Source: Ohessyouella blattaphilus (lineage in GTDB: Bacteria; Bacillota; Clostridia; Lachnospirales; Lachnospiraceae). Taken from it: 64,000 nucleotides of DNA. The notes beneath the pieces were generated by a model. That model was given only the letters and a program-made list of their open reading frames with translations, was not told the DNA's origin and searched no databases. The stretch spans positions 248,001 to 312,000 of the forward strand of contig NZ_JAMXOC010000001.1 in the NCBI RefSeq assembly GCF_024721265.1, given 5' to 3'. Made by a program: the position numbers and the translations under genes. Below are positions 50,769 to 60,066 of the stretch, piece by piece. Positions within the stretch are counted from its first letter, which is position 1, and each line of letters opens with the position of its first letter.

Positions 50769-52100
50769 CTAGATTCGGTGTAGGTATTGTTCGATTTCCC
50801 AGGTACTGACTTTTTCCGCATAGTCAAGATACTCTGCTTTTTTAGCCTTTATTAACTTTCGGGCTAGTTCTTCGCCGACCACGCTACGGATAAATTCATC
50901 CTCTTCAAAAGCCCCCGCGGCTTCTAAAAGGGTCCTCGGCAGAGCTTCCACTTGCGCTGTGGCCACTTCTGCTGCCGACATTTTAGCAATTGTTTGGTCG
51001 ATGGCACTAGGGGGTAGCTGCCTATCTTTAATCCCTTGAAGTCCTGCCTTTAAACACACCGCTAAGGCTAGATACGGATTGGCGGCCGGATCGGGGCTAG
51101 TCAGCTCAATTCTCGTACTCTCCCCGCGAATGGAAGGAATCCTGATTAGCTGAGTCTTATTTATCGGTGACCAAGCGATGTGGCTAGGAGCTTCATAGCC
51201 CGTAACTAACCGCTTATATGAATTCACTAGGGGATTGGTAATAAAGGTAATGGCCTTGATATGCTTCATAATCCCCGCGATAAAGTAATACGCTTCTTTA
51301 CTTAGACCATAGGCATCGCCTTGATCAGTAAAGATATTCTTGTCGTCTCTTCTCATATACATATTAAGATGCATTCCTGAACCGTGGACGCTGCTTAACG
51401 GCTTAGGCATAAAGGAGGCATGAAGACCATGTCTTTTGGCAATCGTCTTAACCACCGTTTTAAAGGTCATTAAATCATCCGCCATACAAGAGGCTTCGGC
51501 AAACTCCATGTCAATCTCGTGCTGCCCTGGCGCATGTTCGTGATGGGAAGACTTAACGGCAATATCCATCTCTTCTAGGGTAAGGACGATATCCCGTCTG
51601 GCATTTTCTCCCATATCTAAAGGCCCTACATCAAAATAGCTAGCTCTTTCGTGGGTTGTGGTAGTAGCCATCCCATTTTCATCTGTGTGAAAAAGGAAAA
51701 ACTCACACTCTGGACGAACACGAAAACTTAGACCCAGCTCCTTGGCCTCCGCAATCGCTTTTGCTAAGACCTGCCTCGGATCTTGGGAGTATGGGGTGCC
51801 GTCGGTTTTATATACATTGCAGATAAAGCGGGCAACCTTTCCCTGTTGGGGGCGCCAGGGGAAGATTTCAAAGGTGTTTAAATCGGGATACAAATACATA
51901 TCCGACTCTTCCATCCGGGCATAGCCGTCGATGGAGGAACCATCAAACACAATCCGGTTATCTAGAGCCTTTGGCAGTTGGTTTACTGGAATGGCCATGT
52001 TTTTCATATTGCCGAAGATATCCGTAAACTGTAGCCTAATAAAGCCTACATCCTCTTCCTCCACTAGTTCCATTATTTCTTCTCTGGTATAATTTCTCAT
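50769..52100 (-). CDS. glnA: glutamine synthetase type I
   Basis: GlnA (443 residues) makes glutamine from glutamate and ammonia. Diagnostic segments are IVFDGSSIDGYARMEESDMYLYPD, SSHHEHAPGQHEIDMEFAEA, VTGYEAPSHIAWSP and RIPSIRGESTRIELTSPDPAANPYLA. Its length and lack of the adenylylation-loop insertion fit the GSI-alpha subclass of Firmicutes. Its ATG directly follows the stop of fprA with the ribosome site GAAGGAG inside fprA, so it is transcribed with that gene and followed by an ANTAR regulator. Confidence 0.98.
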   Translation of the reverse strand: MRNYTREEIMELVEEEDVGFIRLQFTDIFGNMKNMAIPVNQLPKALDNRIVFDGSSIDGYARMEESDMYLYPDLNTFEIFPWRPQQGKVARFICNVYKTDGTPYSQDPRQVLAKAIAEAKELGLSFRVRPECEFFLFHTDENGMATTTTHERASYFDVGPLDMGENARRDIVLTLEEMDIAVKSSHHEHAPGQHEIDMEFAEASCMADDLMTFKTVVKTIAKRHGLHASFMPKPLSSVHGSGMHLNMYMRRDDKNIFTDQGDAYGLSKEAYYFIAGIMKHIKAITFITNPLVNSYKRLVTGYEAPSHIAWSPINKTQLIRIPSIRGESTRIELTSPDPAANPYLALAVCLKAGLQGIKDRQLPPSAIDQTIAKMSAAEVATAQVEALPRTLLEAAGAFEEDEFIRSVVGEELARKLIKAKKAEYLDYAEKVSTWEIEQYLHRI

Positions 52101-53312
52101 CTACTCTCCTTCTTTCAGTGACTGTGCAAATACCTTAGCCAGTTGGCAGAGTTCTTCTTCCTGCTCCTTTTTAAGCGATGACTTAATGGTTACTTGGGGC
52201 TCTAAGACTTCCATCTTCTTCATCTTTGCTAGTTCTTCACGGATGAGCTTACCGCTGGCCGGAGCCCAGCTCCCATTTTCAACGATCGCCACCTGACGAT
52301 TTTGTACGCACAGAGCCTGGCAATCGTGGATGAAGTCCGCCATCTTCGGAAAAATCCCGTTATTATAAGTAGCACAAGCAAGGACTACGTGAGAATATTT
52401 GAATATTTCTGAAATTAAGTACGAAACATCGGTCTTGGACACATCATACATTTTCACCTTACTTACACCCTCCTCTTTAAGGGCCGCGGCTAGCTTATCG
52501 GCCGCTCTGTGTGTGTGTCCGTAAATCGAACCCACCAGGATTAGTACGCCTTTTTCCTCTGGCTCGTAGCTACTCCAAGTTTGGTACTTATCGATAAAGT
52601 ACTCAAGGTTACTACGCCAAACGGGACCGTGAAGAGGAGCAATCATCTCGATTTCAAGACCGGCGGCTTTTTTTAGCAAGGCCTGAGTCTGCATTCCGTA
52701 CTTGCCCACAATATTGGCGTAGTACCTTCTAGCTTCGTCTAGGTAATCCTCCGGAAAATCTACCTCGTCATTAAAAAGGGCACCATCTAAGTCGCCAAAG
52801 GTGCCAAAGGCATCGGCAGAAAACAAGGTCTTCGTGGTCTTATCATAGGAAACCATCACTTCTGGCCAATGGACCATCGGGGCCATCACAAAGGTAAGTT
52901 CATGCTTTCCAAGAGGCAAGCTATCGCCTTCTTTTACTATCACCATTCTATCTGTTAGATCCACATCAAAGAACTGATGAATCATCGTCTCGATTTTGGT
53001 ATTCCCTACTACTTTCATCTGCGGATACCGATCTAATAAACGCTTAATATTGGCACCGTGGTCGGGCTCCATATGATGTACTACAAGGTAATCGATGGTT
53101 CTCCCCTCTAAAGCGGTCTCAATATTATCGATAAACTGATCGGTAACATCGCTGTCCGCGGTATCCATAAGCGCAACCTTATCATCTAAAATCAGATATG
53201 AATTGTACGTGACGCCACTTGGCAAGGGAAACAGGTTCTCAAAACGAGCTAACCGTTTATCTCCTACCCCCACATATACTATATCATCGCTGATTTTTCT
53301 AGTAATTTGCAT
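52101..53312 (-). CDS. FprA-family flavodiiron protein (A-type flavoprotein)
   Basis: The 403-residue enzyme joins a metallo-beta-lactamase-like diiron domain (about 1-250) to a flavodoxin domain (about 255-400). Metal ligands are visible in VVHHMEPDHGANIKRLL, the HWPEVMV His, SADAFGTFG and PLHGPVWR; FMN-binding is shown by LILVGSIYGHTHRAADKL. Such proteins reduce O2 to water or NO to N2O in anaerobes with rubredoxin or NADH-linked partners. It has a strong promoter and leads glnA, the ANTAR gene and dapL, an unusual operon partnership. Confidence 0.96.
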   Translation of the reverse strand: MQITRKISDDIVYVGVGDKRLARFENLFPLPSGVTYNSYLILDDKVALMDTADSDVTDQFIDNIETALEGRTIDYLVVHHMEPDHGANIKRLLDRYPQMKVVGNTKIETMIHQFFDVDLTDRMVIVKEGDSLPLGKHELTFVMAPMVHWPEVMVSYDKTTKTLFSADAFGTFGDLDGALFNDEVDFPEDYLDEARRYYANIVGKYGMQTQALLKKAAGLEIEMIAPLHGPVWRSNLEYFIDKYQTWSSYEPEEKGVLILVGSIYGHTHRAADKLAAALKEEGVSKVKMYDVSKTDVSYLISEIFKYSHVVLACATYNNGIFPKMADFIHDCQALCVQNRQVAIVENGSWAPASGKLIREELAKMKKMEVLEPQVTIKSSLKKEQEEELCQLAKVFAQSLKEGE

Positions 53313-53351
53313 GCTGATCCTCCTTCTATATGTAAGTTGTCGTACTTTGTA

Positions 53352-53380
53352 ATTATAAACATATTATTAATTTCTGTAAA
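53352..53380 (-). promoter_or_regulatory. promoter of the fprA-glnA operon
   Basis: TTTACA (53380-53375) and TATAAT (53357-53352) with a 17-base spacer on the minus strand. The 5' leader is only about 30 bases, so no terminator-type ANTAR target fits before fprA. Confidence 0.85.
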
Positions 53381-53402
53381 CCTTATTTAATAGGTGGTAG
53401 CG

Positions 53403-53431
53403 TTGACTTTTAGATACTTTACAGTTAAACT
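53403..53431 (+). promoter_or_regulatory. promoter of the PTS-EAL gene
   Basis: TTGACT (53403-53408) and TAAACT (53426-53431), spacer 17 bases, 26 bases before the start codon. Confidence 0.8.
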
Positions 53432-53457
53432 TATCTCAGGCAAACAAGGAGTGTGAC

Positions 53458-55578
53458 ATGCGACTAAAACTATCTCAGAAAGTAACCGGGGGGGTACTTA
53501 GTGGCGCGATCCAGCGAGGACTCACGTTAACTATTCCATTTCTTATTATTGGTTCTTTCGCACTATTAATTAATAATTTTCCTATTGATGCTTTTCAGAC
53601 TTTTATTAAGGAAAGTTTCTTTGATGGCATCATCTCTCAATTTTTAATAACCGTCTATAGCGTAACGTTAGATTCTTTAGCTTTGCTTTTGATTTTAACT
53701 ATCAGTGTCTCCTATGGACAAATGATCGGTTCAGAACTTTACTTCCTCTATCCGGTCTTTTCGCTGATTTCTTTTATGGCTTTTTGTGGCGGACTGACCG
53801 ATTATGAATCTTCTATTTTCAATGCCACTTGGATTTTTACAGCGATGGTAGTTACGATTATCGCCTGCAAATATTTTCATTTCTTTGAAAAGCGTCGAAT
53901 AAAGAACTTCCCCCTATACTCTACCGGTGCCGGTTACTACTACAACCTAGCCATCACTTATATTCTGCCGCTACTGGCAATTATCTGCACCTTGGCTTTA
54001 CTTGGTTTTATTCTCCGAAACTTAACGGGCGATGCTAACGTGAATAACTTTGGTTCCTACATCTTTGTCCGGGTCTTCAGAAATATCGGTGCTACCCTAC
54101 CAGGAGTAATCCTCTACGTGGTCTTGGTGCATATTCTTTGGTTCTTTGGAATTCACGGCACGAATACGTTAGAGGCGGTGGCCATCGACTTATTTGGACC
54201 GAGTTTTGAGATTAACGAAGCGCTGATTGCCGCTGGCAAGGCGCCTACGGAAATCTTTAACCGGATTTTTCTTGATTCCTTCGTCTTTCTCGGGGGCTGC
54301 GGGACGGCACTGGCCTTCGTAATCGCCTTATTATTAGTTTCGAAAAAAAATCACAATCGACGCTTGGGGGTATTTTCCCTATCCACTACCCTATTTAATA
54401 TCAGCGAGATTCCGATTTTTGGCTTTCCGATTGTCTTTTCACCGACTATGTTTATACCTTTTGTGCTGACGCCGGTGGTGTTAACCTTAACCTCCTATGT
54501 GGCGATGGTAACGGGTCTGGTTCCAATTCCTACCGAAGCGGTAGGCTGGACGGTTCCCCTTATTCTCAGTGGCTATATGAGTACCAAATCCTTTAGCGGC
54601 GCTCTCTTACAGCTATTTAACCTTGTTATCGGAATTGCCATCTACATTCCTTTTATCAAGATTACAGAAAACGCTCAGGTGGATTCGTATAAGGATATTG
54701 TTAAAAAACTAGAGCAAGACGTCTTTGACAGCGAAGCTAACAATAGCGCTCTAAAGCTTCTATCTAATACTTATAAATACAGTTACTATGCCAAAACTCT
54801 GGCAGAAGATTTGCGAGTTGGCTTAATGAAGGGCGAACCGGTGCTTTTCTATCAGCCTCAGATAACCAACACGGGCACCTTACACGGCGTCGAAGGATTA
54901 TTGCGGTGGAAACATCCAAGCTTTGGCTATATCGCGCCGCCCCTCCTTGTGGCTCTTGCTAGTGAATCAGGATTTTTGGATGAGCTTACCTTTTATTTAA
55001 TGGGAAAAGCCAATCAAGACGGGGCCAAGATGGTGGAGAAAATGGGGCAAGAAGTCTACATTTCCCTTAATATTTCTCCCGAACATATGGAGAGTCAAGC
55101 CTTTTTAGCTCATGCTAACCACCTAATGTTAAACGCGAAGGAAGTCGGTATCCATCCGGTACTTGAATTTACTGAACGAACGGTTATGACCGCCGGTGAA
55201 GAACAGCTTAATGTTATTAAAGATATGCAAAAGCAAGGAAACGAATTTAGTATCGATGATTTCGGAATGGGGCATAGTTCCATCTTAAGACTACAAGAAC
55301 AAAGCTTCGACGAAGTGAAATTAGACGGTTCTCTCGTGACTCAACTAGTGGATAACCCGCGCTCCCAAGAGATTGTCGCTAGTATCGTCCAACTCGCCCG
55401 CACCCTTGACTTCCGGATCATCGCTGAATTTGTGGAGACGAAGGACGTGCGCGATCTTTTAGAGGAGCTTGGCTGCTACGTTTATCAAGGATACTATTTT
55501 AGCCGTCCCCTACCGATTAATGAGCTCTTAGATTATCTCACGATTTTTTCAGCAAACAAGAGAAAAGCCGATTCGTAA
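53458..55578 (+). CDS. PTS EIIC-like membrane domain fused to a cyclic-di-GMP phosphodiesterase (EAL)
   Basis: The 706-residue protein begins with a lactose/cellobiose-type EIIC domain of about 10 helices (about 1-400; VTGGVLSGAIQRGLTLTIPFLIIGSFALL, FGIHGTNTLEAVA, FNISEIPIFGFPIVFSPTMF). A short linker leads to an EAL domain from about 455. The EAL core is close to consensus: EGLLRW in place of EALLRW, LNISP, FTERTV, DDFGMGHSS, KLDGSLV, AEFVET and QGYYFSRP, so metal and substrate ligands appear kept. It would degrade cyclic di-GMP in response to a sugar-like ligand or act as a sensor rather than a transporter; no EIIA/EIIB genes are nearby. It has its own promoter and terminator. Confidence 0.93.
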   Translation: MRLKLSQKVTGGVLSGAIQRGLTLTIPFLIIGSFALLINNFPIDAFQTFIKESFFDGIISQFLITVYSVTLDSLALLLILTISVSYGQMIGSELYFLYPVFSLISFMAFCGGLTDYESSIFNATWIFTAMVVTIIACKYFHFFEKRRIKNFPLYSTGAGYYYNLAITYILPLLAIICTLALLGFILRNLTGDANVNNFGSYIFVRVFRNIGATLPGVILYVVLVHILWFFGIHGTNTLEAVAIDLFGPSFEINEALIAAGKAPTEIFNRIFLDSFVFLGGCGTALAFVIALLLVSKKNHNRRLGVFSLSTTLFNISEIPIFGFPIVFSPTMFIPFVLTPVVLTLTSYVAMVTGLVPIPTEAVGWTVPLILSGYMSTKSFSGALLQLFNLVIGIAIYIPFIKITENAQVDSYKDIVKKLEQDVFDSEANNSALKLLSNTYKYSYYAKTLAEDLRVGLMKGEPVLFYQPQITNTGTLHGVEGLLRWKHPSFGYIAPPLLVALASESGFLDELTFYLMGKANQDGAKMVEKMGQEVYISLNISPEHMESQAFLAHANHLMLNAKEVGIHPVLEFTERTVMTAGEEQLNVIKDMQKQGNEFSIDDFGMGHSSILRLQEQSFDEVKLDGSLVTQLVDNPRSQEIVASIVQLARTLDFRIIAEFVETKDVRDLLEELGCYVYQGYYFSRPLPINELLDYLTIFSANKRKADS

Positions 55579-55597
55579 AGAATCGGCTTTTCTCTTG
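55557..55597. terminator. bidirectional terminator overlapping the end of the PTS-EAL gene
   Basis: An 18-base perfect inverted repeat (CAAGAGAAAAGCCGATTC and complement) with loop GTAAA. The stop codon of the plus-strand gene lies in the loop and 3' arm. It separates convergent genes. Confidence 0.9.
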
Positions 55598-55598
55598 T

Positions 55599-56159
55599 TT
55601 ATTCAGCAATCAATATTGCGCGTACCGGCGAAGCCTCTATCCCCTCCCATTTTAGCGGTAGGGCAACTAGCGTGTATTCACCAGCTTCTACTAGATTTAA
55701 GTCCGCGTTTTCTAAAATAGCCATCTGGGCTTTTAAAAGCGTTCGGTGAATGGCCGTATCACCAATCGAACCCGATTCTATGCCTACGAGCACCACCCCT
55801 CTTTTAACTAGTTCATGTGCACCACTTATGGTAAGAGTCGCTTTTCCCTTTAATAATAGTCGTTTGGTGCCATCGCTTACTAGGCTTTGCACCCGCTCTT
55901 TATCAACCTCTCCCTCTGCGATAACCACCTGACATTTCCCTAAGTAATCTTCTAAACTTACACTCTCAATGGTCTCGCCGTTATTTATGAAATGCTTCGG
56001 GGCGTCCACGTGAGTGCTATTGTGAGGACAAAGGCAGACGTAGGTAAGATTATACTCGTCGCCCTGTTTCATATCCTTTACAATTGAGTATTTCGGTTCC
56101 GGATCTCCAGGATATACTGGCAAATTGAACAAATTTTTAGTAATATCAAAAATTTTCAT
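55599..56159 (-). CDS. cyclase-family protein (kynurenine formamidase-like)
   Basis: The 186-residue enzyme matches the metal-dependent cyclase family PF04199: NLPVYPGDPEPKY near the start, HNSTHVDAPKHFINNGETIESV with the HxxxHxD-like metal site, and GIESGSIGD. Members hydrolyse N-formylkynurenine, cyclise polyketides or act on isatin; the substrate here is unknown. ATG at 56159 follows GAAAGGA; the longer open frame lacks such a site. It lies between two plus-strand transport genes. Confidence 0.88.
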   Translation of the reverse strand: MKIFDITKNLFNLPVYPGDPEPKYSIVKDMKQGDEYNLTYVCLCPHNSTHVDAPKHFINNGETIESVSLEDYLGKCQVVIAEGEVDKERVQSLVSDGTKRLLLKGKATLTISGAHELVKRGVVLVGIESGSIGDTAIHRTLLKAQMAILENADLNLVEAGEYTLVALPLKWEGIEASPVRAILIAE

Positions 56160-56267
56160 ACACAATTCCTTTCCTATTTGTAGAATTTTCGCCAAAAGCT
56201 GGCTCTTTCCGAATAAAGTGCTATACTGTGGCTGATATTAAAATAATTCTAAAGGAGAATAATAGCT

Positions 56268-57731
56268 ATGATATCATTTTTTTTGTGCCTTGCGGCACTT
56301 ATTGTTGGGTATCTCATCTACGGTAAAATTGTGGAAAAAGTATTCCATCCTGATGACCGTAAAACACCCGTTGTCGAGCACCCTGATGGTGTGGACTATG
56401 TGGAGATGAAACCTTGGCGCGCCTTTTTGGTGCAACTTCTTAACATCGCCGGCCTTGGACCTATCTTTGGTGCTTTATCCGGTGCCATTTGGGGACCTTC
56501 TGTCTTCCTATGGATTGTCTTTGGCTCCATCTTCGCCGGTGCCGTTCACGACTACTTATCGGGTATGCTTTCTATCCGTAATGACGGCGCTAGTATCTCC
56601 GAAATTGTAGGCAAATACCTAGGACCTGCCATGAAGCAAGTTATGCGCGTTTTCTCTGTAGTCCTTCTAGTGATGGTCGGTACTGTCTTTATGGTTGGAC
56701 CGGCTGGACTCATCGCCCTACTGACCCCAGATGTCTTAAACGTGACCTTCTGGACGGTTGTCATCTTGATTTACTACTTCTTGGCAACTCTATTACCAAT
56801 TGATAAGATAATCGGTAAACTATATCCTGTCTTTGGTATTGCACTAATTGTCATGGCTCTTGGTATTGGTGGTGCGACTATCTTTAATAACGGTACCAGA
56901 CCAATGATGGAAATCACTTTAGCTAACCTCCATCCAGAAGGTAAACCCATTTGGCCACTGATGTTTATTACTGTTGCTTGTGGAGCTATTTCTGGCTTTC
57001 ACGCTACTCAGTCACCAATGATTGCGCGTACTCTATCTAGCGAGAAACAAGGTCGTCGAGTATTCTACGGCGCCATGATTGCGGAAGGAATTATCGCTCT
57101 GATCTGGGCCGCTGCCGGCTGCGCCTTTTACCAAACAGAGGGCGGACTTATGACAGGACTTTTAGCTATGGGTGGTGGTAACTCCACAACCGTCTATGAG
57201 ATGTCTATCGGTCTTCTAGGACCAGTAGGTGGCGTTCTAGCTATGATCGGCGTAATTGCCTGCCCTATCACTTCTGGTGATACCGCATTTAGAAGTGCAC
57301 GTTTAACAATTGCGGACTGGTTTAAAATCGATCAAAGTAATAAGGTCAAACGTCTAGCCTTGACCTTCCCTTTACTCGCCGTTGGTTATCTGATTTCACT
57401 GATTGACTATCAAGTTGTCTGGCGTTATTTCTCTTGGTCAAACCAAACTCTAGCCATGATGGCACTTTGGGCCGGCGCAACTTACTTAACCCTGTATACC
57501 AAGAAACCGTTATCAGGGCTTATGGCAGCCATTCCTGCCACCTTTATGTCAGCAGTAAGCATCACGTATATCATCTATGCTGATGAAGGACTACGCTTAG
57601 GTACTGGCATCGCTTATCCCGTTGGCATAGCTGTTGCCGTTCTCTTCGCTTTAATTTATCTCTTTAGAGCCTTAATTCCTGCCCTAAAGGGAAAACACCT
57701 TGAAGATGTACCACTAAAATTATCAAGATAA
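56268..57731 (+). CDS. cstA: CstA-family carbon starvation/pyruvate or peptide transporter
   Basis: The 487-residue membrane protein begins MISFFLCLAALIVGYLIYGK and carries the CstA pattern: QLLNIAGLGPIFGALSGAIWGPSVF, FAGAVHDYLSGMLSIRNDGASISEIVG and ITVACGAISGFHATQSPM. Family members import pyruvate or peptides in starving cells. This short form (under 500) lacks the C-terminal extension of E. coli CstA (about 700) and is the common Clostridial version. No LytS/LytR-type regulator genes are nearby. It ends at a very strong terminator. Confidence 0.94.
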   Translation: MISFFLCLAALIVGYLIYGKIVEKVFHPDDRKTPVVEHPDGVDYVEMKPWRAFLVQLLNIAGLGPIFGALSGAIWGPSVFLWIVFGSIFAGAVHDYLSGMLSIRNDGASISEIVGKYLGPAMKQVMRVFSVVLLVMVGTVFMVGPAGLIALLTPDVLNVTFWTVVILIYYFLATLLPIDKIIGKLYPVFGIALIVMALGIGGATIFNNGTRPMMEITLANLHPEGKPIWPLMFITVACGAISGFHATQSPMIARTLSSEKQGRRVFYGAMIAEGIIALIWAAAGCAFYQTEGGLMTGLLAMGGGNSTTVYEMSIGLLGPVGGVLAMIGVIACPITSGDTAFRSARLTIADWFKIDQSNKVKRLALTFPLLAVGYLISLIDYQVVWRYFSWSNQTLAMMALWAGATYLTLYTKKPLSGLMAAIPATFMSAVSITYIIYADEGLRLGTGIAYPVGIAVAVLFALIYLFRALIPALKGKHLEDVPLKLSR

Positions 57732-57739
57732 TAATTGGT

Positions 57740-57781
57740 AAATGGGGAGGTCGTTTTTTTAAAAAAACGACCTCCCCATTT
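57740..57781. terminator. perfect 42-base palindrome, bidirectional terminator
   Basis: Two 21-base arms (outer AAATGGGGAGGTCG, inner T run then A run) form a perfect hairpin between cstA and a convergent hydrolase gene. The run of T or A makes it suitable for both directions. Confidence 0.9.
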
Positions 57782-57812
57782 GAAATTTGAAAAAAGTGTG
57801 TCCCCGATGGTA

Positions 57813-58697
57813 TTAATCGTGTTTATTTAACCATTCTTTCATCAGTTCCACATATCTATCGTTGTCTTCTACAAAGCACATATGACGACAAGTTCTGAAT
57901 AATTCCCACTCTGCTCCCGGAATACGGTCATACATATACTTAGCAATATATGGCGTACAAAGATCATCGCCACCATCGATAACGAGGGTTGGTTCTTTGA
58001 TGTCTTTTAATTGAGCGGTTACATCGAAGTCTTTTAACGTTCCCGTTGGGGTAAATTCATTCTGGCCCCAGCCTACTACGTAAGCCTCGCCGCCTTTTTT
58101 AACAGGGCGACGTAAGCATTCCGGTGAATCCTCAGTAACGGCTCCTGCAGCGTGACGACGCATATATTCAGCTTCAGCTGCTTGATATAGCGGATCGCTG
58201 TAGTCACCTGTGGATGTTGCTTTAGCAATCGCCTCTTGGTAATCCTCTGGCAGATACTTAATCAAGCGGTGCTGTTCTTCACCCCACATCCATGACGCTG
58301 GTAGGGTACTGGATAAGATGACGCTTTTTACACCATCGTGGTCATAGTTACACACGTGATCTAGTAAAAGCATACCACCCCAAGACTGGCCTAAGATGTG
58401 AACCTCATCAAGACCTAAATGCTTTCTCATCTCAATCAACTCTTTTGCCCAAGATTCTGGAGTAAAGAGCTCCGGATGGCCTTCGATGAAGGACTCGCCA
58501 CAACCGATTTGGTCGTACATAACGATCTGGCGGCCATCTTCCTCAGCTAAGCGGTCTAACACTTCAAAATAATTGTGAGTAGACCCTGGTCCTCCGTGGA
58601 GTAATAATAGGGGTTTCTTGTTTCCAGTTTTTTCGCCCACAACGCGGTAATACGTTTTGAATTCCCCAAAGGGCATAAAACCTTCTTGAATCTTCAT
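57813..58697 (-). CDS. proline iminopeptidase-like alpha/beta hydrolase (peptidase S33)
   Basis: The 294-residue enzyme has the oxyanion motif LLLLHGGPGSTHNYF, the nucleophile elbow HILGQSWGGMLLLD, a cap domain (about 135-215), an acid in VIDGGDDLCTP and the His in CRHMCFVED. This triad and length match proline iminopeptidase/tricorn factor F1-like enzymes that release N-terminal residues from short peptides. There is no signal peptide. It is a single gene just downstream of the phoR end on the same strand. Confidence 0.92.
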   Translation of the reverse strand: MKIQEGFMPFGEFKTYYRVVGEKTGNKKPLLLLHGGPGSTHNYFEVLDRLAEEDGRQIVMYDQIGCGESFIEGHPELFTPESWAKELIEMRKHLGLDEVHILGQSWGGMLLLDHVCNYDHDGVKSVILSSTLPASWMWGEEQHRLIKYLPEDYQEAIAKATSTGDYSDPLYQAAEAEYMRRHAAGAVTEDSPECLRRPVKKGGEAYVVGWGQNEFTPTGTLKDFDVTAQLKDIKEPTLVIDGGDDLCTPYIAKYMYDRIPGAEWELFRTCRHMCFVEDNDRYVELMKEWLNKHD

Positions 58698-58725
58698 TTG
58701 TTACTTCCTCCTTGACATTTATATT

Positions 58726-58748
58726 AATACTTCATTATTTGAAGTATT
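58726..58748 (-). terminator. weak hairpin at the phoR stop codon
   Basis: Arms AATACTTCA and TGAAGTATT overlap the phoR stop. It lacks a clear T tract, so it may be a weak terminator or an mRNA-end stabiliser. Confidence 0.45.
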
Positions 58749-60057
58749 CTGTCCCCAGTATAATCGTCGTGCCCTTGCCTTCTTCGCTTTCTACGAAAAT
58801 CCCCATCTTATGGAGAGCGGCTCCGTGCTTGACAATAGATAAGCCAAGACCTGTGCCCGGCACTTCTTTTGAGTGGCTTTTATCCACTCGGTAAAAGCGT
58901 TCAAAGATACGCTCATGTTGGTCTTTGGGGATGCCGATGCCGGTGTCGGAAACGGAAATTCTAACTCCTTGTAGGGTTTTTCCGACCCAAACTGCTACGC
59001 TTCCACCTTCACGGTTATATTTTATACCATTTTCCACCAAATTGGTAATCATTTCATCAAGAATTCGATAATCTCCCATAATTTCTACCGGCTCACCGGT
59101 AAGCTCTAGGCGTACCTTACTCTTCTTCGCCAGTGGTGTCAGCCTAGTGATTACCCCATGGGAAAGCTGAAAGAGATCCACCGGCTCGGTTTTTACTACC
59201 CGCTCTTCATCAAGGCGTGAGAGCTTGATTACATCATCGATTAGGGAAATCAGACTGCTGGCTTCCTTATAAATACGCTCAGAAAAATTCTGCATATCTT
59301 CTGGTCTAACAATGCCGTCTTTCATAATCTCCGCATAGCCGGAAATAGATGTAAGTGGCGTCTTTAGCTCATGAGATACATTAGCGGTAAACTCTCGGCG
59401 CATTTTCGCCACTAATTCTTTCTCCCGGATCTGCTCGTCCATATTTACGAGAAGTGGCGTCAGCTCTTCGTATATCTCATTGTGAAGAGGATTTTCAACA
59501 TCCATTTTGTTAATCGGTTCAATAATCTTCGCTACTTGGCGCTTGGAAAGTCGCCAGGCGATTAACGCCATTATGAGCACGATAATACCGATATAAGGGA
59601 GAACGCGCAGGGAAAGAATAAATGCCGTATCTACACTTTTCGAAACCCGGAAAATACGGCCATCTTTTAATTCCTTAGCGTAGTAAACCATATCCTTATT
59701 AAGGGTGCTAGAGCGCCTGATATCTCGCCCTTCGCCAGTCTTCATGGCGCTGATAACTTCGGGACGGCTTTTGTGATTTTCCTGTAGTGCCGCTTCATTA
59801 TAATCATAAAGAACCGTTCCGTTTTCGTCAATCAAAGTCACCCTCGTGGGGCGCCGAACGGCATCGATCTGAGCCAAGTAATCCTCGCCAGCCATCTCCA
59901 TGGCGGCAATCATATAGTCGGCCTCTTGTTCCAATTCATTTTCCACAATATCTATAGTCTGTCGATAGACGATAATCGTCGTTGCCAGATAGCTGACTAC
60001 CAAGGTAAGGATAATCATCAGCAACATACTTCGTCCGATTTTCTTCTGTAATTTCAT
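58735..60057 (-). CDS. phoR: phosphate-responsive sensor histidine kinase PhoR
   Basis: The 440-residue membrane kinase has two helices (about 10-30 and 145-165) around an extracellular segment, a linker, HisKA with NVSHELKTPLTSISGYAEIM, an N-box NLVENGIKYN, G1 VSDTGIGIPKDQ and G2 GTGLGLSIVKHGA. The full catalytic set is intact. In this class the Pst transporter and PhoU hold the kinase off when phosphate is plentiful. It is 9 bases after phoB and ends the pst-pho operon. Confidence 0.95.
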   Translation of the reverse strand: MKLQKKIGRSMLLMIILTLVVSYLATTIIVYRQTIDIVENELEQEADYMIAAMEMAGEDYLAQIDAVRRPTRVTLIDENGTVLYDYNEAALQENHKSRPEVISAMKTGEGRDIRRSSTLNKDMVYYAKELKDGRIFRVSKSVDTAFILSLRVLPYIGIIVLIMALIAWRLSKRQVAKIIEPINKMDVENPLHNEIYEELTPLLVNMDEQIREKELVAKMRREFTANVSHELKTPLTSISGYAEIMKDGIVRPEDMQNFSERIYKEASSLISLIDDVIKLSRLDEERVVKTEPVDLFQLSHGVITRLTPLAKKSKVRLELTGEPVEIMGDYRILDEMITNLVENGIKYNREGGSVAVWVGKTLQGVRISVSDTGIGIPKDQHERIFERFYRVDKSHSKEVPGTGLGLSIVKHGAALHKMGIFVESEEGKGTTIILGTEYFK

Positions 60058-60066
60058 ACTGGTCTC

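Noticed and set aside
57740-57781. 42-base perfect palindrome as a possible mobile-element end or recombination site
   Set aside because: It is positioned between convergent genes with T/A runs and fits a bidirectional terminator; no target duplications or transposase nearby.
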